Shown here: positions 22,142-30,027 of the stretch, piece after piece | How positions within the stretch are numbered: position 1 is the stretch's first letter | How the letters are laid out: every line of letters starts with the position of its first letter | Assembly: GCA_946402065.1 (NCBI GenBank) | Contig: CAMIVR010000051.1 | Location: forward strand, 1-33,376 | Direction of reading: 5' to 3' | Source: an uncultured Brevibacillus sp. | GTDB lineage: Bacteria; Bacillota; Bacilli; Brevibacillales; Brevibacillaceae | DNA: 33,376 bases | Position numbers and translations under genes: made by a program | Notes under the pieces: generated by a model | Told to the model about the DNA's origin: nothing | The model's input: only the letters and a program-made list of their open reading frames with translations | Databases searched by the model: none

Positions 22142-22155
22142 TCTTGTGTATGTTA

Positions 22156-22192
22156 AATCCCCTACCTTGCGACAGCAAGCGTAGGGGATTTT
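22156..22192 (+). terminator. Terminator of the YutC-like gene
   Basis: AATCCCCTACCTTGC pairs with GCAAGCGTAGGGGATT (one unpaired base) around GACA, then TTTT. A-rich bases on the other side may also let it serve lipA. Confidence 0.85.
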
Positions 22193-22207
22193 CTATCTCA
22201 TCTGCGA

Positions 22208-23095
22208 TTACATCGACCGGGCAATCGTCTCTTTTGCTGCATTGGCCTGCTCGTGGGCATGGTAGGAGCTGCGGACCAGCGGCCCTGCCTCGACATGGCT
22301 AAAGCCACGCTTCATGCCTTCTTCCCGCAGCTGGGCAAACTCGTCGGGATGGTAAAATTTTTCTACGTTCAAATGTTTTTTCGTCGGCTGCAGATACTGG
22401 CCGATGGTCATAATGTTGACATCGACAGCGCGCAAATCATCCATCGTCTCCAGAATTTCGTCCACAGTCTCGCCAACGCCAATCATCAGGCTTGATTTCG
22501 TCGGGATCGACGGCTGCAGTTCTTTTGAACGGCGCAAGAGCTCAAGCGTTCGGTCGTACTTGGCTCTGGCCCGCACGCGATCCGACATGCGGCGCACTGC
22601 TTCGATATTGTGATTCAAGACGTCCGGGCGTGCATCCATGACAACCTTCAAGGCATCCCAGTTGCCCATAAAATCAGGAATCAGCACTTCGACGGTAGCC
22701 AGCGGCAAACGGCGGCGAATCGCCCGAATCGTCTCGGCAAAAACGGCTGCTCCGCCATCAGCCAAATCATCGCGAGCGACAGAGGTGACGACGACGTGCT
22801 TCAGCCCCATTTGTTCGGAGGCTTCCGCTACGCGTTCCGGTTCAGCCAGATCCAGCTCGGTTGGCAGTCCTGTTTTAACTGCACAGAAGCGACAAGCGCG
22901 AGTGCATATATCTCCCAAAATCATAAAGGTAGCAGTACGATTCGCCCAGCATTCATGGATATTTGGACATTTTGCTTCTTCACAAACCGTATGTAACGTT
23001 TTGCCACGCATCATCTGTTTCAGTTCTTTGAAGGTAGCTAATTCCTCACCAGAGACAAGATTGATCTTGAGCCACTCCGGTTTCCTTTGAATCAT
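22208..23095 (-). CDS. lipA: Lipoyl synthase
   Basis: From the ATG at 23095, eight bases after AGGAG, the product is 295 residues, close to the family's usual length; a GTG three codons earlier overlaps the ribosome site. Both [4Fe-4S] sites are complete: the auxiliary cluster [12 protein letters not shown] (38, 43, 49) and the radical-SAM cluster CTRACRFC (64, 68, 71). The C-terminal PLVRSSYHA provides the conserved serine. It inserts two sulfur atoms into octanoyl groups on carrier proteins. The nearby Nfu protein YutI and carrier YutM could resupply the sacrificed cluster. Confidence 0.97.
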   Translation of the reverse strand: MIQRKPEWLKINLVSGEELATFKELKQMMRGKTLHTVCEEAKCPNIHECWANRTATFMILGDICTRACRFCAVKTGLPTELDLAEPERVAEASEQMGLKHVVVTSVARDDLADGGAAVFAETIRAIRRRLPLATVEVLIPDFMGNWDALKVVMDARPDVLNHNIEAVRRMSDRVRARAKYDRTLELLRRSKELQPSIPTKSSLMIGVGETVDEILETMDDLRAVDVNIMTIGQYLQPTKKHLNVEKFYHPDEFAQLREEGMKRGFSHVEAGPLVRSSYHAHEQANAAKETIARSM

Positions 23096-23174
23096 TGGGC
23101 TCACTCCTATTTATTCAGATTTATCTATTATAGAGGAAGCGGAATGGCTTGGGCAATAGAAGGAGTATTGCCAG

Positions 23175-25682
23175 CTACTGGTTCCAATCGTGAATCGCGT
23201 GGCGATCACTGCCGGCCAGATGGCTCTGCAGGTAATTTTTTTCACGCTGCTGGCAAGTAAACAAAAAGATCTGGTGCTCCTCGGCCAGCCCTATCAGGTA
23301 GTCGAGCGCTCGCTGCAGCCGCTCCTCATCGTAGTTGATAAAATGATCGTCAAAAAATACCGGCAACGGCTCCCGCTCTGCACTTACGTAGCGCAGCAGG
23401 GCGATCCGTTGGGCGAAGTAAAGCTGGTTTTGCGTGCCTGCCGAGAGCCGGTCGAGCGGCAGCACACTTTGCCAGCGGGAGTCCAGCACACGCACGGAAA
23501 AGTTATGTGTCGGGTCCAGTCGAATATCGCAATACTTCCCTTCCGTCAGCGCATCCATAATCTCACTGGCAAGCCGATTGACGTCGGGAGAGTTCTCCCG
23601 CTGCAGCTCTGTCATCGCCTCCTGCAGTGTCGTCCTGGCCAGCTCCAGCGCTTCCCGCCGCACGAGCAGCTTGTTCACTTCCGCGGCCGCAGCCTCGCAC
23701 TCGCTTTTCGCCCGAGCCCAGGACAACTGGTCGTTCCGTCCGATTACCCCTCTCGCCTGGGCAATCTTCTCGCGCATAAGCAAAATGCGCTCTTCCAGCT
23801 GGCGACGATTGTCACTGTACGCTGCCCGCTGCTCCTCCAGACGCCGTTTTTCCTCCTGGGCCAACTCCCGTACTTGCTCTTCCCATACCTTCAAAAGCTG
23901 GTTGATCCGCTGCTGCTGCTTTTCCTGTTCGGACTGCTGAAGCGCCTGTCCGATTTTCCCCTCCCGCATGGCCAAAAATGCGTCCCAATCGGCTTGCTGC
24001 CACTCCGCTGCGATCTCTTCCAGTTGCTTTTGCCGCTCTGTAATCTCTTGTTCACACTGCTCCCGCTCAGCTTTAAGCGAACGGTAATGCCCGTTTGCCA
24101 GCAACGCATCGTCTGTCGCCTGTTCCAGCGCCTGACCGCTGCTGATAACCTGTTGCCACGTGTCATAGGCCAAGGCAAATTCCTCAAGCTTTTCAAGCGA
24201 ACTGACTCTGACCAGGTCCAGCCAGCTCCTGACATCGCTCCAGTCCTCTGTCTGGTTTTGCGCCGACTGGCGAATGCGCCCGCGGTATTGAAGGGTACCG
24301 ACAACACCGCCAGTGAGAACGGCGAGCAGCAGAGCCAGCCCACCCCAGAACGAAAACCCGGCTGCCAGGCTGCCCGCCCCGACCAGCAGCGATACGCCTG
24401 CTGTAACAGCAAGCCAGAATGCCCCGCTGTTTTGTTTGCGCGTCCTCTGGGTAGCACGGCGGGCTTGCCTGCTGATTTGGCTGGCGAAGCGGCTGGTTTG
24501 CAGCTCTAAGTAGCTCCTGGCCTGAAGAGCCAGTGCCGGATCGAACAGTTCAAGCTGCGGCCAGCCGTCTTTGAGCTCCTGCAGCATCCGCTCGCGCTGC
24601 CCCAGCCTCGTCCGGTTCGCTTCCGCTGCCAGCAGCGAACCGAGCTCGTCTTGGCGCTGCTGCAATTCCTCAAGCTGTTTCCGAGCTGTCATCCCTGCCT
24701 GATAATCGGCCTGCAGCCGCTCTATTTCCCCATCCGATCCAGGGAGGTTCGCCCCCTGGCCGACGTCGCGCTCGTTTCCGCTCTGTCCGATCGCGAGAAT
24801 TTGTTCCCGGGTGCGGCGGTGAAGCTCGCGCTCCTCTGCCGTTGCCGCAGCCTCCTGCCAGGCGAGCAGCTGATCGGCCTGTTTGGTTTCGTACGATCGC
24901 TGAAACCAGTAGTGCCAGTCCGCTTCCCGTGCCTCAAGCTGCTTCTGCCGCTCCACGACAAGGCCATGCTCGCGGGTCAATCCGAGCAATTCCGTCTGCC
25001 AGGCGGATATATCGTGGGTCAGATGCTGCACACTGCGCCACGCTTCCTCAGCTTTGGCCATTTCCTCCTGCTTTTGCCGCAGCAGTTTGGCCGCTTTGCC
25101 GAGCAATGTATTTTCCGCCGTCTCTTTTCGCCCGATCAGCGCGATGTCCGCCTCGATGCCGGACAGCAGCTTCTGTGCCGCTGCATCGGTCTGCTCGCGC
25201 GCAGAGACGGAAGGGATCAACGCCCTGCCTGCGGCAAGCTCGTGCTGGCGAACCCAGGTAAGGTCTGTAAACAGCGTCCGGTTCAGCCCGAGATGCCGTT
25301 CGAGGAAATCAAATTCTTTGCGCTTGTCCTCCTTGTACTGCCGGTTGATCTCAAGCAGCTCCGGCTCGAGATAGAGCTTCGCCGCCTCGCGTTCCTTGTC
25401 CAGCCGGCGGTGCAGGCGAAACGCCCGGTCGTGCAGTTGATAGCGAACAATCGTCTCGTAAGCGCTGTGATCCCACGGCACGTATTGCTCGTATTCGTCA
25501 AGATAGCGCGTCACCCGCACGTAATCTCGCTTCATGCCGTACAGCGAGGCGAAAATCGCCTGCAGGAGCGTCGATTTCCCCGCTTCATTCGGCGCATGGA
25601 ACAGGTTGATTCCCGGGGCAAAGCGGAAGTTGGCGTCAGACCATTTGCCAAAGCCCTTGATGTAAAGCTCCGTCAGCTTCAT
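23175..25682 (-). CDS. yhaN: SbcC/RecN-like AAA ATPase, YhaN family
   Basis: An 835-residue protein. The N-terminus holds Walker A as APNEAGKSTLLQAI (about 31-40). The C-terminus has an ABC-type signature LSAGTQNQLYFAQRIAL and Walker B PVFFDDHFINYDEERL. Long coiled coils connect them. Near the middle lie two hydrophobic helices (FWLAVTAGVSLLVGAGSLAA, FWGGLALLLAVLTGGVVGT), which break the coiled coil and suggest membrane attachment. Its ATG overlaps the yhaO stop by four bases (ATGA), so the two are translationally coupled. Together they resemble SbcCD/Mre11-Rad50. The family is sure; the cellular task is less so. Confidence 0.9.
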   Translation of the reverse strand: MKLTELYIKGFGKWSDANFRFAPGINLFHAPNEAGKSTLLQAIFASLYGMKRDYVRVTRYLDEYEQYVPWDHSAYETIVRYQLHDRAFRLHRRLDKEREAAKLYLEPELLEINRQYKEDKRKEFDFLERHLGLNRTLFTDLTWVRQHELAAGRALIPSVSAREQTDAAAQKLLSGIEADIALIGRKETAENTLLGKAAKLLRQKQEEMAKAEEAWRSVQHLTHDISAWQTELLGLTREHGLVVERQKQLEAREADWHYWFQRSYETKQADQLLAWQEAAATAEERELHRRTREQILAIGQSGNERDVGQGANLPGSDGEIERLQADYQAGMTARKQLEELQQRQDELGSLLAAEANRTRLGQRERMLQELKDGWPQLELFDPALALQARSYLELQTSRFASQISRQARRATQRTRKQNSGAFWLAVTAGVSLLVGAGSLAAGFSFWGGLALLLAVLTGGVVGTLQYRGRIRQSAQNQTEDWSDVRSWLDLVRVSSLEKLEEFALAYDTWQQVISSGQALEQATDDALLANGHYRSLKAEREQCEQEITERQKQLEEIAAEWQQADWDAFLAMREGKIGQALQQSEQEKQQQRINQLLKVWEEQVRELAQEEKRRLEEQRAAYSDNRRQLEERILLMREKIAQARGVIGRNDQLSWARAKSECEAAAAEVNKLLVRREALELARTTLQEAMTELQRENSPDVNRLASEIMDALTEGKYCDIRLDPTHNFSVRVLDSRWQSVLPLDRLSAGTQNQLYFAQRIALLRYVSAEREPLPVFFDDHFINYDEERLQRALDYLIGLAEEHQIFLFTCQQREKNYLQSHLAGSDRHAIHDWNQ

Positions 25683-26800
25683 TGCAAGCTCCCCCCGATT
25701 CGTCTAAGCGCCTCCGCCCGCGCCTCACTGACGACAGTCCGGTTTGCCTCGTCCTTGGCATTCGCTTCCGCCTCCTGCAGCTTTTGCAGCCAACGGCCAA
25801 ACACGCCCGACTCGGCGATCAGCTTGTCGGCGTCGACGTCCGGCCAGGACTGATCAGCGAACTGGATGTAAAAAAGGTGGGAAAAGTGCTGCTGCAGCAA
25901 TTCGAGCGGAGGCTGAAAATGACTGGCCCGCTCGCCGCTCAACGTCACGTAATAAATATCTTTCGGATCGGCGTCGTTCAGACGGCGTGAAACCAGCTGC
26001 AGCAATTTTTCTGCTGTCTCCACCCCGTTGATCTCTACCTCGAGCTTGTGAATCACCCGTGTCGCGACAGGAAGCCGTTGCAGTGTCAGCCGACCGTCCT
26101 CTTTAACACGGCCGTACAGGACATGGCGAGCGTTCGCTTCCTTGCGGGAAAGCCCCTCCGGTGATCCGGGGTACGCTGCAAAAACAGTACCCTGCGGTCC
26201 GGTAAATTCCGCAGGTTTATGGATATGTCCGAGGGCGATGTAGTCCATCCCGGCACCGCTCAAATCGGCGAAGGCTAGCGGCGCGTACGGTTGATGCTCA
26301 CTGGTTTCTGCAGTCAGCACGGTTCCGTGCAGAACCATGAAATGTACCTGATAACCAGGCAATTTCCCCGGAAAGTGCTGCAGCGGCGAATCGTGCACAT
26401 GTGCCTGGGGGAACCCCCAGCCGTAGACCACACACGACTTTTCGGGAAATTCAAACACCCCCCACTCAGGGGTAAAAAAGATCACATTCGCCGGCCACTC
26501 CAGCGTCTGGTACAGCGAACCCGTCTGCCACGGGTCGTGGTTTCCCGGTGCAATAAAGACGGGAACCGGGTCGATACTGGCAAACAGTTCACACAAAAAC
26601 AGTGCCGTTGAACGCCTGCCGCCGTGGTATTCCAGCAAATCGCCGGCGATGAACCAAAAATCGACCTGTTTTTCGACGACGAGATCGCGAATCGTCTGCA
26701 TCGTCTGGCGAAAATCGAATTGCCTCTGCTCGTACAGGGACGCCCATTGTGTCAAAGGAGCATCCAGATGTACGTCAGCCGTATGTATAAACGAAATCAT
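25679..26800 (-). CDS. yhaO: SbcD/Mre11-like metallophosphoesterase, YhaO family
   Basis: From the ATG at 26800, seven bases after GGAGG, the product is 373 residues. All metallophosphoesterase motifs are seen in order: HTADVHLD, FIAGDLLE, APGNHDPW, MVLHGT and ALGHIHKP. These bind two metal ions in DNA exonucleases of the Mre11/SbcD class. The C-terminal part (MDLTLQR-like beta region, then ESGVFGRWLQKLQEAEANAK) is the expected capping and partner-binding region. The gene stops inside the start codon of yhaN. Confidence 0.92.
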   Translation of the reverse strand: MISFIHTADVHLDAPLTQWASLYEQRQFDFRQTMQTIRDLVVEKQVDFWFIAGDLLEYHGGRRSTALFLCELFASIDPVPVFIAPGNHDPWQTGSLYQTLEWPANVIFFTPEWGVFEFPEKSCVVYGWGFPQAHVHDSPLQHFPGKLPGYQVHFMVLHGTVLTAETSEHQPYAPLAFADLSGAGMDYIALGHIHKPAEFTGPQGTVFAAYPGSPEGLSRKEANARHVLYGRVKEDGRLTLQRLPVATRVIHKLEVEINGVETAEKLLQLVSRRLNDADPKDIYYVTLSGERASHFQPPLELLQQHFSHLFYIQFADQSWPDVDADKLIAESGVFGRWLQKLQEAEANAKDEANRTVVSEARAEALRRIGGSLQ

Positions 26801-26856
26801 CCCAGATCCTCCACATGGCAAATTACGCTTGTCAGCTCACAAAACTCGAAACACGA

Positions 26857-26883
26857 ACATATTTTCTCTTCTATCATAGCGTA
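26857..26883 (+). promoter_or_regulatory. Candidate SigK promoter of lytH
   Basis: AC (26857-26858), 16 bases, then CATAGCGTA (26875-26883), which fits the known SigK pattern AC-16/17-CATANNNTA. B. subtilis lytH is known to be SigK-dependent. The leader would be about 135 bases. Confidence 0.4.
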
Positions 26884-27027
26884 GAAAAGCTGCCAATGCC
26901 AAGTATTTTGCGGATCAGGATGTTGCGCTGCGACGGTCTGTTTTTTATTGGAACCGGCTTGAAGCATAAAAGCGGGTATCAAGCAAAAACTACATAAGAA
27001 ACAAAACAATCGGCAGGAGGGAGACGA

Positions 27028-28017
27028 ATGCGGTTTCTATTGCACGTATTGCTTTCAAGCTGCTTGGGCTTGAGTGTTTTGTTTACAGCAAGCGCAGCGA
27101 CTGCAGCCTCCGAACCGGCGCCGCCGTCTCCACAATTGCGGATGAGCTTGTACATGCAGATGGAGAGCTTATACGGAATTCCCTGGAATTATTTGGCTGC
27201 TATCGATCAATATGAACGCTCGATTAAAAAGAAAAAACCAAAGACTCAACCGCCTTCCGGGCGGGTTACGGATATTACCATTCCGCCGTCTTTGTGGAGC
27301 GGCTCCTTTAATCCGGAGGAGGACGACACAGATGAAGCATCGATTGGCTTTTTTGACGGGATCGGGGTAGATGGCTCAAGCGATGGCAAAGCAGATCAGA
27401 CAGATGATCTCGATGTACTGACGACGATTACCAAGTTTCTGTCGCGTTACGGATTTTCCCATGAGGATTTTCGCATCGGCCTGTGGAAGTACTACAAACG
27501 CGATCGGGCCGTGCAGACGATCGATCAGTTTGCCCGTGTTTATGCGAAGTACCAGACGCTTGATTTCGATCGGCATGCGTTCCCGATCCCGAAACGGTAC
27601 GAATACAGCTACAACGACACGTGGGGTCAAGCCCGCGGCTGGGGCGGACGGCGAATTCACGAAGGAACCGACATATTCGCCGACTACAGCACACCCGTAC
27701 TGAGCACGAGCTACGGCGTCATCGAAATGCTCGGCTGGAACCGCTACGGCGGATGGCGCATCGGGTTTCGCGATATGAACAACGTTTACCATTACTATGC
27801 CCATCTGTCATCATTCCGCAAAGGTCTAAAAATCGGCGATATTGTCGAGCCTGGGCAAGTAATCGGCTATGTAGGCAGCTCCGGCTACGGCAAGCCCGGA
27901 ACATCGGGCAAATTCCCGCCCCATCTGCATTACGGCATGTACAAGGATACCGGAAACAACGAATGGTCGTTTGACCCGTATCCATATTTGAAGCGCTGGG
28001 AAAGACTGCAGAAGTAA
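27028..28017 (+). CDS. lytH: M23 peptidase, LytH (YunA)
   Basis: A 329-residue protein with AGGAGGGAG before its ATG. MRFLLHVLLSSCLGLSVLFT then ASAATA is a signal peptide. Residues 35-60 (MSLYMQMESLYGIPWNYLAA) and the acidic middle region match LytH relatives. The M23 zinc site is complete: HEGTD (His211, Asp215), YYAHLSS, and PHLHYG (His299, His301). B. subtilis LytH cleaves L-Ala-D-Glu side chains in the spore cortex, producing single L-Ala stems. Adjacency to the yunB end agrees with the yunA-yunB order, with two kinases inserted between. Confidence 0.92.
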   Translation: MRFLLHVLLSSCLGLSVLFTASAATAASEPAPPSPQLRMSLYMQMESLYGIPWNYLAAIDQYERSIKKKKPKTQPPSGRVTDITIPPSLWSGSFNPEEDDTDEASIGFFDGIGVDGSSDGKADQTDDLDVLTTITKFLSRYGFSHEDFRIGLWKYYKRDRAVQTIDQFARVYAKYQTLDFDRHAFPIPKRYEYSYNDTWGQARGWGGRRIHEGTDIFADYSTPVLSTSYGVIEMLGWNRYGGWRIGFRDMNNVYHYYAHLSSFRKGLKIGDIVEPGQVIGYVGSSGYGKPGTSGKFPPHLHYGMYKDTGNNEWSFDPYPYLKRWERLQK

Positions 28018-28040
28018 TCGCCTGCCCGTCTTGCCCTCCT

Positions 28041-30014
28041 TCAAAGCTCCTCACAGCGCTGGAAGCGAACGACAAAGGTCGTCCCCTGCCCACTCGTCTG
28101 TACCTGTATCAAGGCGTTGTGCCGTGCCGCGACGCTGTAGCAAACAGCAAGTCCCAGGCCGGTTCCGTGGCTTTTGGTCGTAAAAAAGGGCGTGCCCAGC
28201 TTGTCGAGAATCTCTTCCGTAATGCCGTTGCCCTGATCTTCCACCTCAAGCACAACGTCAGGCTCTGCGCAATAGGTACGGATTGTCAGCTGGCCGGGGG
28301 AAGCCATCGCTTCCAGACCATTCAGGGCGAGATTCAGGATGACTTGTCTGATTTCCTTTTCATCGACCAGAACGGACGGACAGTCTTGCAGCTCGAGCAA
28401 AACCTGCTTGTCAGCCAGCAGCGCTTCCGCCTGGATCAATGGATAGAGCGCTTCGATCAGCGTATTCAGATTCTGCGGACGCCGATCCATTTGCTTGTTT
28501 TTGGCAAGCGTCAAAAATTCTTTGATAATATCATTGGCCCGGTCCAATTCCGTCACCATTAACTCGATGTACTCCGGTCTGGCCAGGCCGCTGTTGCTTT
28601 TCGCAATCTGCAAAAACCCCCGCACCGTGGTCATCGGATTGCGGATCTCATGCGCGATGCCTGCTGCCATTTCACCGATCAGGTTCAGTCGGTCGAGGCG
28701 GGCCATCTCTTTCTCCAGATTGACCTGTTCCGTAATATCCGTCACGACGGTCAGGACGCACGACTGCCCTTCGATCTCAATGATCTCGTTCGACATGAGT
28801 CCTTCCCGCTGTCTGCCGTCTTTTGTGAAGTAACTGATTTTGGCATTGCGAATGACCTTTCCGATGTCGTCCGGTGCCATGCCGATTCCTTTAATCGCTG
28901 CAGGGGTTTTGCCGATGACCTCGTCGCAGGAAAAACCGGTATGCGAAAGCCAGCTCTCGTTCACATCGATATACCGCATGTCGTCGAGGGACAGGATGGA
29001 CACCAGACTGGGGCTGGCCGCAAATATTTTGCGAAAACGCTCTTCGGACATGCGCAAATCGGCTGTGCGCTCGGCTACAAGCTGTTCGAGCCGAAAGTAA
29101 TTCTGCTCACGCTCCTCTTCCATCCGCTTGCGCTCCGTAATGTCGCGAATGGAACAGACAAAAATGTTTTGCTCGGACAAATTTGCTCGGTTAATCTGAA
29201 TTTCTGCCGGAAACAGGCTGCCATCCCTTCGCGTCAGCGTCGTCTCCTTGATTTTGCCAAAGTGCTTCGTATACGTTCCGGAAGCAAATTGACTGATATG
29301 CTTGCCGAGGACATCTTCGACTGAATAGCCAAACATAGCGTAGACAGCAGGATTGACAGCGAGAATATACCCTTCGTCATCGATCGTCACGATCGTATCC
29401 TGCGAGGATTCGCCGATCGTTCGCGACAGCGCTTCCGATTTGCGCAATTGAAAGGCGATGTTCTCCAGCTTGGCATTCAGCTCTTCCAATTCCTGCGTCC
29501 GCTGTACCCATTCCACAAAGCCTTTGATTTTCCGCTTTAACGCTTCGGGATGGAACGGCTTGAAAATATAATCGATGGCCCCTGCGGAATAGCCTTGCAG
29601 GACATGCTCCGATGCCTGGTTGATCGCTGTGATGAAAATGATCGGGATATGTCGCGACTTGTGTCTCGCCTTGATCAGCTTTGCGGTTTCAAAGCCGTTT
29701 AGGCCTGGCATCTGGACATCCAGCAAGATCAGCGAAAAATCCTCCTTCAAGACAGAGCGCAGCGCTTCTTCCCCCGAATTGACACTGACCAGGCGGTAAT
29801 TGAGCGAGCGAAGCACCGCTTCCAATGCCAGCAGATTTTCCGGATGGTCGTCCACCAGCAAAATGCTCACGCCCGACTCCTTCTGTTCGGCTTGCGTCCT
29901 TCCCCATTTCAGCAAATCTGACAGTCCCTTGCGTTTGATGTAGTTCCCCCAGCGGCTATTTACTGTGGCAGCTTCTTGTCTGCGCAGACCTTTTTTACGA
30001 GGCAGGATGAACAT
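28041..30014 (-). CDS. Soluble hybrid histidine kinase (REC-PAS-PAS-HisKA-HATPase)
   Basis: A 657-residue protein with AAAGGAGG before its ATG. It has a receiver domain at about 50-170 (phospho-Asp99 in LILLDVQMPGLNGF), PAS at about 195-300 and 320-435, each ending with DITER or DITEQ, then HisKA with His455 (AAGIAHEIRNPMTTVRGFLQ), and an ATPase domain with LNLALNGLEAM, DQGNGI and GTGLGLAVC. No transmembrane segment is present. The kinase core resembles sporulation kinases such as KinA or KinE. It follows the membrane kinase at 30028 by only 13 bases, so the two are one operon and may form a relay. Confidence 0.9.
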   Translation of the reverse strand: MFILPRKKGLRRQEAATVNSRWGNYIKRKGLSDLLKWGRTQAEQKESGVSILLVDDHPENLLALEAVLRSLNYRLVSVNSGEEALRSVLKEDFSLILLDVQMPGLNGFETAKLIKARHKSRHIPIIFITAINQASEHVLQGYSAGAIDYIFKPFHPEALKRKIKGFVEWVQRTQELEELNAKLENIAFQLRKSEALSRTIGESSQDTIVTIDDEGYILAVNPAVYAMFGYSVEDVLGKHISQFASGTYTKHFGKIKETTLTRRDGSLFPAEIQINRANLSEQNIFVCSIRDITERKRMEEEREQNYFRLEQLVAERTADLRMSEERFRKIFAASPSLVSILSLDDMRYIDVNESWLSHTGFSCDEVIGKTPAAIKGIGMAPDDIGKVIRNAKISYFTKDGRQREGLMSNEIIEIEGQSCVLTVVTDITEQVNLEKEMARLDRLNLIGEMAAGIAHEIRNPMTTVRGFLQIAKSNSGLARPEYIELMVTELDRANDIIKEFLTLAKNKQMDRRPQNLNTLIEALYPLIQAEALLADKQVLLELQDCPSVLVDEKEIRQVILNLALNGLEAMASPGQLTIRTYCAEPDVVLEVEDQGNGITEEILDKLGTPFFTTKSHGTGLGLAVCYSVAARHNALIQVQTSGQGTTFVVRFQRCEEL

Positions 30015-30027
30015 GTCTTTCCTCCTT

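Noticed and set aside
23190-25853. Long open frames on the plus strand opposite yhaN
   Set aside because: Leu/Pro/Arg-rich translations typical of the complement of coiled-coil coding sequence; no start signals.
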